This document shows positions 19,843 to 30,300 of a stretch of 64,000 bases of DNA, piece after piece. A program made the translations under genes and the position numbers. The notes under the pieces are model-generated. The model was not told the DNA's origin. It ran no database searches and was given only the letters and a program-made list of their open reading frames with translations. How positions within the stretch are numbered: position 1 is the first letter of the stretch; each line of letters starts with the position of its first letter. This DNA comes from Tautonia plasticadhaerens (GTDB lineage Bacteria; Planctomycetota; Planctomycetia; Isosphaerales; Isosphaeraceae), in NCBI RefSeq assembly GCF_007752535.1, contig NZ_CP036426.1:6386001-6450000 (forward strand), in the 5' to 3' direction.

Positions 19843-20310
19843 TTTGCGGCCCTGGGAATCCGGTTGTTCTACTTCCCAGTTCGCTTCGACAAGGCCGTTC
19901 GAGAGACGTGAAATGATCAACGGATGATCGGCGGTGGGACGTTTGGGCTCTCGAGGTAGGTCGCGGCGGCGACCAGCGTCTCCCGACGGCGTGACATGGT
20001 GCCCAGGTGCATCGTGACGACGCAAGCGACCGGGATGGTCGGCACGGCGGACACGGTCATTCCCCCGATTTTCGGCAATCGTCCGGCGAATCCACCTCAA
20101 TCGTTTCGCACGCCATGCCGGGAGCCACCGCGTATCCTGTCAGTCTCGAGGGCGTGAGGACTCAGGTCGCGGACCGCTTGCCGATCCCGGACGGGGCTGT
20201 CAGACTGTGGTCTCGTCCGCCCTGCTTGATCGCCAATTGCGGATTCCGGTCCCAGGGCGCCCGTCGTCACGACCGCCCCCCTCCGAGTCGATGATCCCGA
20301 GGATGCCACG
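19843..20310. other. Intergenic region without recognised gene
   Basis: About 470 bases between the rimI terminator and the three-domain exported enzyme. Short frames exist on both strands, but none has a ribosome-binding site and family-like sequence together. It presumably contains the promoter of the downstream three-gene group. Confidence 0.35.
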
Positions 20311-22446
20311 ATGAGGCGACTCTACGGCGCCCTTTGCACGATGGCGTTCGTGCTGGCGGCCCAAACCACGCTCCCGGCTCAATCGCTCAGCGTCTCGGAG
20401 CGTCAGGAGACTGCGGGGTTCGCAGCGATCAGGCAGGATCCGAGCGGGGGATTCTCGACCGAGGCGGGAGAGTCTCCGAACCTGGGTACGACTACCGCTT
20501 CAATTCGGATCCTCCGATACACGGGCTCCTCGGTCCCCGATGTGCTTTCCTGCATCGACTTCGTCCGATCGTGTTTCGACCCCGAGTCCGGTGGCTTCTC
20601 CCAGATTCCCGGAGGGGAGCCCGACGTGGGGACGACGGCATCAGGACTGATGGCGTTGGGGGAGCTTCGGATCTCCGACCCAGGGCTCATCGACCCGGCG
20701 ATCGCCTACGTGTCCGATCACGCCGAGACCTTCCCCGAAGTGCGGATCGCCGTCGCCGGTACGGAGGCGGTGGGCCGGGAATCCCCGAAGTTCGGAGCCT
20801 GGTCGGCCGCGATCCTCGAGAATCGCAACGAGAGTGGCACCTGGGGGTCAGGTCCGGCCCTCACATTCGACACGGGGGGCACGGCCGCCGCCCTCCTCCG
20901 CATGGGTCTCGACTTCGACCGCAAGGAGACCGTCACCGAGGCGATCCGGGCCGGGCAGCGTGATGACGGCGGCTGGTCTCCGGGCGAAGGGGAGAGCGAC
21001 CTCTCGGCCACCTATCGGGTCATGCGGGCGGCCTACATGCTGGGGTTCGCCCCCGATCTGGATGCGCTCCGTCGCTTCGTCGGACGATGCCGTCGCGAGG
21101 ACGGGGGCTACGCCCCGGCTCCGGGCGTGACCGAGCCCACGATCGGTGCGACGTACATGGCGACCATCCTGCTCCGCTGGGCCGACCTCCTCGAAGGCCT
21201 CCTCCCCCTCGTCGAGGACGCCGGATTCCGGCCCTTATTCAACGGGCGCGACCTGAGCGGATGGGAGGGAGACTCTTCGCTCTGGTCGGTCGAGGACGGG
21301 ACTCTGGTTGGGACGTCCCCGGGGCTCGACCATAACGAGTTCCTCGCCACCGAGGAACGCTTCTCCGATTTTGTCCTCAAGGCCTCATTCCTCCTCTTCG
21401 ACGGACAAGGAAATAGCGGCATCCAATTCCGGAGCGATCGGCTGCCGGGCACCGAGATGATCGGCTTCCAGGCCGACATCGGCGAGAGTTACTGGGGGTG
21501 TCTCTATGACGAGTCCCGTCGCAATCGCGTCCTCTTGCCCGCGACCGAACGGGCCCGGAACTCCATCAGGCCGGATGGCTGGAACCAGTACGAAATCCGG
21601 GCGATGGGCGATGAGATCCGCCTGACGCTCAACGGCGTCCCCTCGGTCGACTACACCGAGGCCGAGGCGAACATCGCCGACGCCGGACGGATCGCCGTCC
21701 AGCTCCATTCGGGACGGCCGATGGAAATACGATTCCGGGATCTCCTGATCCAGCCACTGCCCCGGCCGACCACTGGAGCCGACCCGAACGAGCCCGGATT
21801 TCACTCGCGGACGCTCGATGGGTCCGATCCAGCCGTCCGCTACTCGGTCTTCATACCGGAGGGGTATGACGGCCAGACTCATTTCCCGGTCGTCCTGTTC
21901 CTACACGGTTCCGGTGAGCGGGGCGAGGACGGCATCTTGCCGAGTCAGGTTGGACTCGGGCCGATCATCGCCGCCGAGCCCTCTGCCCACCCGTACATTG
22001 CCGTCTTCCCACAGGCCCGGGAGACCTGGGCGGCCGAGTCGGACGACGCCCACCAGGCCCTGGCAATTCTCGACGAGATCCTCGAAGACTTCGCGGTCGA
22101 TACCAGCCGGATCGTCCTCACCGGGCTGTCGATGGGGGGTATGGGGACCTGGTCGATCGGAGCCGCCCATTCCGATCGGTTCTCGGCCATCGTGCCCATC
22201 TGCGGGCCGGGCAACGCCGAGTTTGCCGGGCAATTCCGCACGATCCCCGTCTGGGGATTCGTGGGGGACCAGGATCGGGGGACGCTTCTCGATGGGATGA
22301 GGGCCACGGTTCGGTCGCTGAAAGAACTCGGCGCCCCGGTGAAGTACACGGAATACCGGGGAGTCGGCCACAATAGTTGGGACCGAGCTTACTCCGAGCC
22401 AGGACTCGTCGAGTGGATGCTCTCGCCTCACCGGATCGCCGATTGA
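20311..22446 (+). CDS. Exported fusion: prenyltransferase-like repeats + DUF1080 + esterase
   Basis: A 711-residue protein with a signal peptide (MRRLYGALCTMAFVLAAQ, cleavage near AQS) and three domains. Residues about 30-300 are repeats of the prenyltransferase/squalene-cyclase alpha-toroid type (DPESGGFSQIPGGEPDVGTTASGL, REDGGYAPAPGVTEPTIGATY). Residues about 308-480 are a DUF1080/3-keto-glycoside-hydrolase lectin-like domain (FRPLFNGRDLSGWEGD, GNSGIQFRSDRL). Residues about 490-711 are an alpha/beta hydrolase with LFLHGSGERGED, nucleophile motif GLSMGGMGTW, and a terminal His in GVGHNSWDRAY. It is likely periplasmic and acts on glycosides or ester-decorated polysaccharide (inference). A GlcG/HbpS gene follows after 46 bases and a cyclotransferase gene after that. 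Confidence 0.85.
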   Translation: MRRLYGALCTMAFVLAAQTTLPAQSLSVSERQETAGFAAIRQDPSGGFSTEAGESPNLGTTTASIRILRYTGSSVPDVLSCIDFVRSCFDPESGGFSQIPGGEPDVGTTASGLMALGELRISDPGLIDPAIAYVSDHAETFPEVRIAVAGTEAVGRESPKFGAWSAAILENRNESGTWGSGPALTFDTGGTAAALLRMGLDFDRKETVTEAIRAGQRDDGGWSPGEGESDLSATYRVMRAAYMLGFAPDLDALRRFVGRCRREDGGYAPAPGVTEPTIGATYMATILLRWADLLEGLLPLVEDAGFRPLFNGRDLSGWEGDSSLWSVEDGTLVGTSPGLDHNEFLATEERFSDFVLKASFLLFDGQGNSGIQFRSDRLPGTEMIGFQADIGESYWGCLYDESRRNRVLLPATERARNSIRPDGWNQYEIRAMGDEIRLTLNGVPSVDYTEAEANIADAGRIAVQLHSGRPMEIRFRDLLIQPLPRPTTGADPNEPGFHSRTLDGSDPAVRYSVFIPEGYDGQTHFPVVLFLHGSGERGEDGILPSQVGLGPIIAAEPSAHPYIAVFPQARETWAAESDDAHQALAILDEILEDFAVDTSRIVLTGLSMGGMGTWSIGAAHSDRFSAIVPICGPGNAEFAGQFRTIPVWGFVGDQDRGTLLDGMRATVRSLKELGAPVKYTEYRGVGHNSWDRAYSEPGLVEWMLSPHRIAD

Positions 22447-22492
22447 TCGGCCGGAATCGAACTGGCCGAGGCCACCTCAGGAGCAATTCGCC

Positions 22493-23080
22493 ATGCCGAC
22501 AAGCCTCCTCGCACCTTGGTTGACGCTGCTGGCGGTCGCCTCGCCCGGGATGGGCCAGGATTTGCAACCGATCGAATCCCCCGCGCCCTCTTCCGAAGAT
22601 TCCCCGCTCGTCGAGCGTGGCCGGATCAGGCTGACCCTCGGCGGCGCCCAGGCGATTCTCGACGGGGCCCACGCACAGGCGAAGGAGATGGGCCTGAAGG
22701 TGAACATCACGGTCGTGGACGAGGGAGGCCACCCGATCGCCTTCGCCCGGATGGACGGGGCCCGATCGGCAAGTTCTTACACGTCGATGACCAAGGCCGT
22801 CGCCGCCGCCACCCTCCGGCAGCCGACCGGCCCTGTCCCGCCCGGGACCGATCAGCCCGACATCCTGCTGAACCTCAGCCTCCAGTTGACCGCGTCCGCC
22901 TCCGGGGGCACGGTGACGACGCTCTACGGCGGCGTTCCCGTGATCGTAGAGGGCCAGATCATCGGCGGAGTCGGGGTCGGAGGGGCGACAGGCGAACAGG
23001 ACGCCGAGATCGCCCGCGCCGGGATCGCCCGGTTGATCGAATCGATCGGCTCGCCCGAAGCCCCCGCCGATGGACGATAA
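22493..23080 (+). CDS. GlcG/HbpS-family (haem-binding-like) exported protein
   Basis: A 195-residue protein with a signal peptide (MPTSLLAPWLTLLAVASPGM) and one GlcG/HbpS domain: RLTLGGAQAILDGAHAQAKEMG, ITVVDEGGHPIAFARMDGA, SYTSMTKAVAAAT and a Gly-rich GGVPVIVEGQIIGGVGVGGATGEQD. HbpS of Streptomyces binds haem, and GlcG accompanies glycolate oxidase; the role here is not readable. It lies 46 bases after the fusion enzyme and 3 bases before the cyclotransferase, so the three are probably one transcript. Confidence 0.85.
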   Translation: MPTSLLAPWLTLLAVASPGMGQDLQPIESPAPSSEDSPLVERGRIRLTLGGAQAILDGAHAQAKEMGLKVNITVVDEGGHPIAFARMDGARSASSYTSMTKAVAAATLRQPTGPVPPGTDQPDILLNLSLQLTASASGGTVTTLYGGVPVIVEGQIIGGVGVGGATGEQDAEIARAGIARLIESIGSPEAPADGR

Positions 23081-23083
23081 TGC

Positions 23084-23971
23084 ATGACAAATGCACTCCC
23101 TCGCTCGGAGGCCCCTGCCCCGATGACCACGAAGGCCCGAACCCCTTCGACCACAGGTCGGCATTCCCACGGTCGACGCCGTCGAATCGGATTCGTCCTG
23201 GCGTCGGCGGCCGTCACGGCCGCCCTCTGCGGGGGCGTCCTCGCGGCCTTGAACTCCTCGCAGTCAAGTCGTCCGGCAGTCTTCGACGTCGAGATCATCA
23301 AGGCCTACCCGCATGACCCGAAAGCGTTCACACAGGGCCTCGAGTTCTTTGGCGATAATCTCTATGAGGGGACCGGCCAATATGGTCGATCCCGCTTGCG
23401 GAAGGTCCGGCTGGAGACGGGCGCCGTGGTCCAGGAGGTCGCCCTCCCGGACGACGTATTCGGCGAGGGGATCACCGTTTGGGAGGACCGGATCATCCAG
23501 CTTTCATGGCAGGAGCGCCTCGGTTTCGTTTTCGACAGGGACACGCTGGAGCCCAAGGGGCGATTCCGATACGCCGGAGAGGGTTGGGGCCTCACGCACG
23601 ATGCGACCCACTTGATCATGAGCGACGGATCCTCGACCCTCCGGTTCCTCGACCCGCAGACCTACCGCGTGGTTCGTTCGGTCCGGGTCATCACCCCCGA
23701 AGGGCAGCCGGTCGAACAGCTCAACGAACTCGAATACATCGACGGCGAGATCTTCGCGAACATCTGGAACACCAGCACGATCGCCCGCATTTCTGCCGCC
23801 ACCGGTCGCGTTGTGGGTTGGATCGACTTGAGGAACGTCCGGCCCCGGCAAGCGGTCGGCAGCAACGCGGTGCTCAACGGCATCGCCTACGAACCGAAGA
23901 GCAAGCGACTCTTCGTCACGGGAAAGAACTGGTCCGACCTATTCGAAATCCGGCTCGTCCCCCGGGATTGA
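23084..23971 (+). CDS. Glutaminyl-peptide cyclotransferase (glutamine cyclotransferase family)
   Basis: A five-bladed beta-propeller enzyme of the plant/bacterial QC family that turns N-terminal Gln into pyroglutamate. The 295 residues carry a basic N terminus and a membrane/signal helix (RIGFVLASAAVTAALCGGVL). The family run follows: KAYPHDPKAFTQGLEFF, LYEGTGQYGRSRLRKV, FGEGITVWEDRIIQLSW, LNELEYIDGEIFANIW and NAVLNGIAYEPKSKRLFVTGKNW. The protein is probably exported or membrane-tethered. The ATG is 3 bases after the upstream stop, suggesting translational coupling; an ATG 13 codons in (23123) is the alternative start. Confidence 0.9.
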   Translation: MTNALPRSEAPAPMTTKARTPSTTGRHSHGRRRRIGFVLASAAVTAALCGGVLAALNSSQSSRPAVFDVEIIKAYPHDPKAFTQGLEFFGDNLYEGTGQYGRSRLRKVRLETGAVVQEVALPDDVFGEGITVWEDRIIQLSWQERLGFVFDRDTLEPKGRFRYAGEGWGLTHDATHLIMSDGSSTLRFLDPQTYRVVRSVRVITPEGQPVEQLNELEYIDGEIFANIWNTSTIARISAATGRVVGWIDLRNVRPRQAVGSNAVLNGIAYEPKSKRLFVTGKNWSDLFEIRLVPRD

Positions 23972-24069
23972 CGTCGTCTCTGCCGGGAGTTCGATCGGTC
24001 GCGTTGCGCTCGGGGCTGCCTCGGATCGCGCCCCACGCCACGAGAGCCGTCCACTGGACCCGGCAGCGT

Positions 24070-26316
24070 TCATTCGGGTTCGAGCAACCAGGAGACCGCC
24101 GCTTCCAGCTCCCCGGATGGGTCTCCCTGGAAACAGATCGGTCCGGTTATCCCGGCCGATTCATACGCTGAGCGGACCAGTTCCGGGGCCTCAGGGCTTT
24201 CTCCCGAGAGCCAGAGGCGGGTCGGGGCACACAGGGCGAGCATCGAGGGGAGGTCGCCGTATTTCACGGCCCCCGGGAAGAGGTCGAGATCCCGGATCTC
24301 GGTAATCCCGGCGAATCGGAAGCCGCCCGTGCCGACGGCCAGGGAATCGACCGCATCCCCGGCCACGGCGACGGCCGTCGCTGCCCATCGACCGGCTCGT
24401 CCGGGTGCCAGGAGATCGACACGCCCGGGGCTGAAGTCGTGGTGGCGGACGAAGGCGAGGACCGAGAGGATGTCGTGCACACGCTGCGCAAACAGCGGGT
24501 GATTATAACCGAGGGTGTAACCGAGGAATTCGCGGGGGTTCTCGACGCTGCGGGTTCCCCTCAACTCCCCTCCGGACGAAGTCGACTCGCCCTGCCCGAG
24601 GAGGTCGCATCCGACAACGCAGATCCCCTGCTCCATCAGCCGTCGGGCGGTGCCGACGGGGTTCCCGTCAGATCCATGCAGCACGGACTTCCCGTCGTCG
24701 TCGACCCAGAGCACCACCCGCCCCCGATAGTCTTTCGGGTAGAGGAAGACCGCGGGCACGGCTTCCCCCTCGGATTCGAAGCGGAGCAAGGCGGTCGTCT
24801 GGAGATAGTCCCCCTTGTCGAGCTCCACCTGCTTGTCGTATACCACATCGCCCGCCTCGGGGAGAGAGCGGCCGACCATCGTCTCGATCGCGCCCCCGAC
24901 GACGCGACGGAACTCGTCGAGTGTCTCACGGTCGACCGGACGGAGGGGTCTCAGGATTGAGCTGGCGTCCGCGTCGAGGCCGACCAGGAGTCGGACCTCG
25001 GCATCCTGGTCGGTCGGGGGCTTCGGGTGGCCCTCGTCCCAGACCGACGCCTCCTCGATCGTGAGCGGCTCATAGTCGCGTTCCTCGAGGGACACGTCGG
25101 GGCCGAGCCCGAGATGTTCGGCGAGGAAGGAGTACATCATGGCCCGACTCGGGGCGTTATAGTTGTGACCGAAGTCGAGGTAGCGGCCGGAGACCTTGCC
25201 TGGGGCCCCGAGCAACTCATAAAGCCGCGTCAACTCGGGGAGCCCCTTCGTCTCGATCTCCCGGGTCCAGTCGTTGGCCCCGGTCATGCCGAGCGGGCGG
25301 GGTGCGACCAGGGCGGCGAACTCGACGTTCCCGGTGTCGATGCGCAAATAGCTCGCGTTCTCGCAGGTACAGCCTCCCTGCATCGCGGTCGAGACCATCA
25401 CGGCGGGGAAGACCGCAGCCGGTCGGGAATCGACGGCCGAGAGCAGGAAGGTCTGCGTCCCCCCGCCGCTGGAACCGGTGACCGCAATCCGGTCAGGGTC
25501 GACGTCGGCAAGGCCGGAGAGGAAGTCGAGGGCCCGGATCGAGTTGAGCAACTGCAGCCCCAGGACGTTCTGGAGGCGGAGTTCGGCCTGGGCGCTGAAG
25601 AGCCCCCAGCGTTCTGGGCTGCTCAGCTCGGGACGTTGCTCGGAGAATCGATGGGCGAGCTCATAGGTGATCGGGACGCTGTCGGCATAGCCGATCATGT
25701 CGTAGAGGAAAACGACACACCCCATCCGGGATAGCTGGACGCAACGGGCCTGGACCGGGTGCCGGCCTCCGACCTCGAAGCGTTCCGCGCCGGCCTCCAA
25801 CTCGCTCCGGATCGTCTCTTCACCGTGGTCATGGAATCGACCGTCCTGCCAGTGGCCGTGCGGGCAGAGGACACCGGGGCGAAGGCCATCAACCGCGGTC
25901 GGCCGGTACAGACTGCCCGTCACGAACAGGCCGGGGAAGCTCTCGAAGTAGACCTTCTCCACGGTATAGCCTTCGCGCCCGACCGGTCCGTGGACGACCG
26001 GGACCAGTTCCGGGGTGGTCGGCATCGGCCAGAGGCCGGCGGCGACGAGGATGCGCCTGCGGACCCGTTCAGCTCGGACGGCCCACTCCTCGACGGAACC
26101 AGGGGGCAAGAACGGGAAATACCCGTTCAGGTCGTTCAGCGGGCCGAGCCTCCGGTCATCTGAAGCCTGGCCGTCGGGGAAGACAAGGGGGGGCGACTCG
26201 CCGTCCTCGGCACCCAGGGAGATCGACGGCAAGCGGGCGTCGAGCCCTCCGGCGATCAGGGACGCCGTGAGCGTCTGCAGGACAGAACGCCGACTCAGTC
26301 GATCTTCGGGAATCAT
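24070..26316 (-). CDS. Tat-exported acetyl-xylan-esterase-like hydrolase
   Basis: A 748-residue protein beginning with a twin-arginine-type signal (RLSRRSVLQTLTASLIAGG), so it is probably exported folded. The first half is an alpha/beta hydrolase of the acetyl-xylan-esterase/dienelactone-hydrolase kind (RPGVLCPHGHW, nucleophile region VTGSSGGGTQTFLLSAVD, ALVAPRPLGMTGANDW and a late His in LDFGHNYNAPSR). The second half looks like a repeat of the same fold (VPAVFLYPKDYRGRVVLWVDDDG, GQGEST) with no clear Ser nucleophile, so it may be non-catalytic. Two-domain proteins of this kind are common in planctomycetes; a role in deacetylating plant or algal polysaccharide is inference. Confidence 0.8.
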   Translation of the reverse strand: MIPEDRLSRRSVLQTLTASLIAGGLDARLPSISLGAEDGESPPLVFPDGQASDDRRLGPLNDLNGYFPFLPPGSVEEWAVRAERVRRRILVAAGLWPMPTTPELVPVVHGPVGREGYTVEKVYFESFPGLFVTGSLYRPTAVDGLRPGVLCPHGHWQDGRFHDHGEETIRSELEAGAERFEVGGRHPVQARCVQLSRMGCVVFLYDMIGYADSVPITYELAHRFSEQRPELSSPERWGLFSAQAELRLQNVLGLQLLNSIRALDFLSGLADVDPDRIAVTGSSGGGTQTFLLSAVDSRPAAVFPAVMVSTAMQGGCTCENASYLRIDTGNVEFAALVAPRPLGMTGANDWTREIETKGLPELTRLYELLGAPGKVSGRYLDFGHNYNAPSRAMMYSFLAEHLGLGPDVSLEERDYEPLTIEEASVWDEGHPKPPTDQDAEVRLLVGLDADASSILRPLRPVDRETLDEFRRVVGGAIETMVGRSLPEAGDVVYDKQVELDKGDYLQTTALLRFESEGEAVPAVFLYPKDYRGRVVLWVDDDGKSVLHGSDGNPVGTARRLMEQGICVVGCDLLGQGESTSSGGELRGTRSVENPREFLGYTLGYNHPLFAQRVHDILSVLAFVRHHDFSPGRVDLLAPGRAGRWAATAVAVAGDAVDSLAVGTGGFRFAGITEIRDLDLFPGAVKYGDLPSMLALCAPTRLWLSGESPEAPELVRSAYESAGITGPICFQGDPSGELEAAVSWLLEPE

Positions 26317-26563
26317 CTGAGATCGTCCCCCATTCGCGCCGAGATGCAGATCGGGGCGCCTGATGCCCCATCGAGATCGGCCGAGTTTATCACCCCCTCC
26401 GGACGATCGCCACGGCCCGGATCTGGGCGATCCCGTGGCGGACGCACCACATCGACTGCTCTGCTATGATCGTCAGCACGCCGCGTGTACACCCGAGACG
26501 CCTCAACCGCCTCGGTCGACGCCGGCAGACTCCATTCAAGAATGATTACACGGGAGACATCCG

Positions 26564-27208
26564 ATGATTCGTCGATCCCTGCTAGCGGGCATGGCCCTGG
26601 TGTGCCCGACGATCGCCTGGTCCCAGGAGCCGATTCGCCTCTTCAATGGCGAGGATCTCTCAGGCTGGACCGCAGTCCTGGCCGGGGAGGACGCCCGAGC
26701 CGAGGACGTCTGGACCGTCCGGGACGGGGTCCTCTCCTGCTCCGGTAAGCCGAATGGGTACATCCGCACCGAGGAAAGCTACAAGGACTACACGCTGACG
26801 CTCGAGTGGCGCTTTCCCGAAGGGAGTGACGGCGGCAACAGCGGCGTACTCGTCCATACGAGCGAGCCGGGGGCGATCGGCATCTGGCCGAAGTCGATCG
26901 AGGTTCAGCTGTTTTCCGGCAACGCCGGAGACTTCTGGGTCATCGGCACGGACCTCGACGTCGAGAACGAGGAGCAACGGAAGATGGGCCGCCGCCACTT
27001 GAACCTCACCGACGATTCAGAGAGGCCGATCGGGGAGTGGAACGAGATGGAGATCGTCTGCGAGGGAGACGCGATCCGGGTCAGCGTCAACGGCGATCTC
27101 GTCAACCAGGCCACCAACTGCACCGTCACGGAGGGGGCAATTTCCCTCCAGTCCGAGGGCGTCCCGATCGAGTTCCGCGAGGTCGTACTCACCCCGATGG
27201 GCGAGTAA
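26564..27208 (+). CDS. DUF1080 (3-keto-disaccharide hydrolase-type) exported protein
   Basis: A 214-residue single-domain protein with a signal peptide (MIRRSLLAGMALVCPTIAWS). The DUF1080 fold is marked by IRLFNGEDLSGWTAV, VLSCSGKPNGYIRTEESYKDYTLTLEWRF, GGNSGVLVHTSEPG and a C-terminal GAISLQSEGVPIEFREVVL. Members have been linked to hydrolysis of 3-keto-glycosides, acting after GFO/IDH-type oxidases. It is convergent with the large cytochrome protein, which carries its own DUF1080 domain. Confidence 0.9.
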   Translation: MIRRSLLAGMALVCPTIAWSQEPIRLFNGEDLSGWTAVLAGEDARAEDVWTVRDGVLSCSGKPNGYIRTEESYKDYTLTLEWRFPEGSDGGNSGVLVHTSEPGAIGIWPKSIEVQLFSGNAGDFWVIGTDLDVENEEQRKMGRRHLNLTDDSERPIGEWNEMEIVCEGDAIRVSVNGDLVNQATNCTVTEGAISLQSEGVPIEFREVVLTPMGE

Positions 27209-27240
27209 TGGCCTCCGGGTCAACGCGTCGGAAACGGAAC

Positions 27241-27269
27241 GGGGCCGGCCGTCGCAGACGGCCGGCCCC
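27241..27269. terminator. GC-rich hairpin between convergent DUF1080 genes
   Basis: A perfect 13-base inverted repeat (27241-27253 with 27257-27269) with a 3-base loop lies between the two convergent stops. It can serve both strands; there is no U-run. Confidence 0.65.
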
Positions 27270-27302
27270 GGGGATGCCTGATCAAGGGCCATCGCCCCAG
27301 GC

Positions 27303-30300
27303 TCATTCGAATCGCTCGGCCTCGCGGTCGCCCCGGGAGAGCAGATAGGCGAGCAAATCGAAGACCTCCTCCTCGTCGAGCGTGTTCAGCAGCCCCTCTG
27401 GCATCATCGAGACGGGAGAAGGCCGCATCTCCTCGATCTTCGATCGCTCGACCCGGTCGAGGGCATTGGGGTCGAGCATGTTCGACATGACCATCAGGTT
27501 GTCGCCGTTGAGGTTGACGATCCGGCCGGTGACGACGCGGCCATCCTCGGTGGCGATCATCACGGCCTGATACTGGTCACTGATCTCCTTGCTCGGGTGG
27601 ATGATCGACTCGATCAGATCTCGGGGGCTGAACCGGCCGGCCACGCCAGTCAGGTCGGGTCCCACGGCCCCGCCCTCTCCGGCATACCGGTGGCAGGAGA
27701 AGCAGGTGGTCTCGGCGAACAGGCGACGCCCCCGGTCGTAGTCTCGACCTCCGTCTAGGCCCTCGTCGAGCCGGGGGATCAGTTCGTCGAGCGACCATTC
27801 CTTCACGAACGGCCGGAGGACGGCGACCTCCGCAGAAGCGGGCTCGGGCTGGGCCTCGATGGTCGGTCGGAGTGCCTCCGCTTCGTCATCGCTCAACGTG
27901 GCCACCGCATCGTTCTTGATGTTGCGGACGAAGTTGGCGAAGCTCGATCCGCCCCGATAATTGGCCGCCCTGAGGAACCAGCGAAAATAGGTCTCTCGGA
28001 GTTCGGGAGTCCAGCCGGTCGTCAAGATGCGGAGCATCTGGGCATAGTTGATCTGCTCCTCCTGCGTCGGCGCCTGGTCCAGCAGGGAAACAGTCTTGGT
28101 CGCGGCGTTCGGGGCCTGGAGATAGATGAGCAGCCGGGCGAGTTCGGCGTTCAGTTCCACGGCTTGGGCCGGGTAGGCCGGGTCGAAACGGGAAACCAGG
28201 CGAGCCCGGGTCTCGTCATCGGGCGGGCCCATGCGGTTGAACAGAACGGCGTAGACTCGAAGCAGATCGAGTTTCTGCGTCGCGGTCAGCTCCTCCCAGG
28301 CCGGTGCGAGGCGGTCGAGGGCATCCAGAATTCGTTGTTTGAGCTGGAGGTCGACTGGCGGATCGGCGGGCTCGCGGTGGGCCGGGTCGGGAGCACTCAC
28401 GCGGATCAGGGCGAGAAGGGCATTGGCCGCGGCCTGGGGATCGACTTCGGCGAGGGCGCGATCGTGCCAGAACTCCCCGTTCTGGAACTCGATGGCAACC
28501 CGGGCCGCGTATCGAACGAATCGATCCGGATGTCCCAGGTGAGGCCAGATCGAGCCGATCGCATCCGAATCCCTCCGCCCGTGATAGGCTTCCAGCGTGC
28601 GACGGAGTTCCCGGAGGTCGGCCCCCTCGTCGCTCTCCACGGTCGGGCGAATCGGCTCACCTCCCGTGTACCTGACGCGATAGAGGCTCGACGAGGTGCG
28701 TCGTCCGCCGACGGCGACATACATCGCCCCGTCGGCCGGGTTGATAACTAGGTCGGTCAAGGGGAGCGGCGTGCCGGTGAGGAACTCCTCGGTGGTGGCG
28801 GTATAAGTGGCACCCGAAGGCTCCAAATGCACGGCATAGAGCTTCCCGTAGCTCCAATCACAGATGAAAAGCGCATCTTGATACCTCGCCGGGAACTTCG
28901 CGTCGTAGCCGAACGCGATGCCGGTCGGGGAGCCGGGACCGATGTCGACGACGGCGGGGAGGCTGTCGAGGTAGTACGACGGCCACTTGCCCGCGCCGTT
29001 CCGCCAACCGTAGTCGGAACCGCTGACGACGTGGTTGATCCGGGTCGGCCGATACCATGGGGTGTTGATGTCCCACTCCATGTCCGCGTCGTACGTGAAC
29101 AACTCCCCCTCGCGGTTGAACGCGAGGTCGTAGGGGTTTCGATATCCCATCGAGATCAGCTCCCACTCCCTGCCGTCGGGATCGACCCGGTAGATGCAAC
29201 CTCCGGGGGCGAGGACGTCGGCCATGAAGCCGTTGCCGTCGGGCATCCGGGGTAGGAGTTGGTCCTCTCCCCAGACGGGGGGGACTCGGGTGGCATCGTA
29301 GTCGGTCAGCTGAGTGCCGTTTCCGCAGACGACGAACAGGGCGTCGCCCTGCGGACTGGGGACGATCGCGTGAGGGCCGTGCTCGCCCCGGCCGTCGAGG
29401 GCATGGAGCTGCTCGACGGTATCGAGGGCATCATCCCCGTCGGTGTCCCGGACGCGATACAGGCCGCTCGCGAACCTGCCCCCGGTGTTGACCATGACGT
29501 AGAGGCTGTCGAATGCCCAGAGGAGCCCCTGTGCCTCACCGACCTCGACGTCGATCGGCTCGACGGCCACCTCGCCCTGCTCTCCGACGGGAGGCGGGGT
29601 GACGCGGTAGAGCTTGCCGTACTGGTCGGAGACGATCAGTCGCCCTTCGGGATCGACGGTCATGGCGACCCACGACCCCTGCGTTTCGGCCGGGACCGAG
29701 TATAGCAACTCGACCTCGAATCCGTCGGCAACCTTCAGAGTCCCGAGATCGGCCGCCGGAGGGGCCTCCGAATCGACGGGAGCTGCATCCCTAGGTCGCT
29801 CGGCCTCCTCCCGGACCCGGGCCTTCTTCGAACGGCCCTCGCCTTCGGGGAGACGACGGAGGCGGAGATCCTTGAATTGCACCGTCATCGGTGGGCCTGC
29901 ATGGACCTGAAGCGCGATCAGGCCTTCCAGCTCACGCTCGGACGCCTGGCGGTCGATCACCTCGACGACCGTCCGGCCGTTGATCCTGTGGACCAACCTC
30001 GGGCCCCGGGCGATGATCGTCAGTTCGTTCCATTCTTCGAGGTCGACTTCAGGAACCTCACCTTCCAACTCCCCCTCGACAACCTTCTCGCCCTCGGGGG
30101 TCACGACGACCCGCTGACCGCTCTCGGCGACGATCCCCCGGCCCCGCTCGTCGTAGAGCATGCCGAGGTAGCGAGGGTCCGGGTGGATATCGGCCTGATA
30201 GCCCCCGACGGAATATTCGCCGATTTCCGGCCGCTCATTGCTTCGGTACTGGATCCCGGAGTTGTTGTCCCCGATGAGTCGGAACTGGGCCCGAAGCTCG

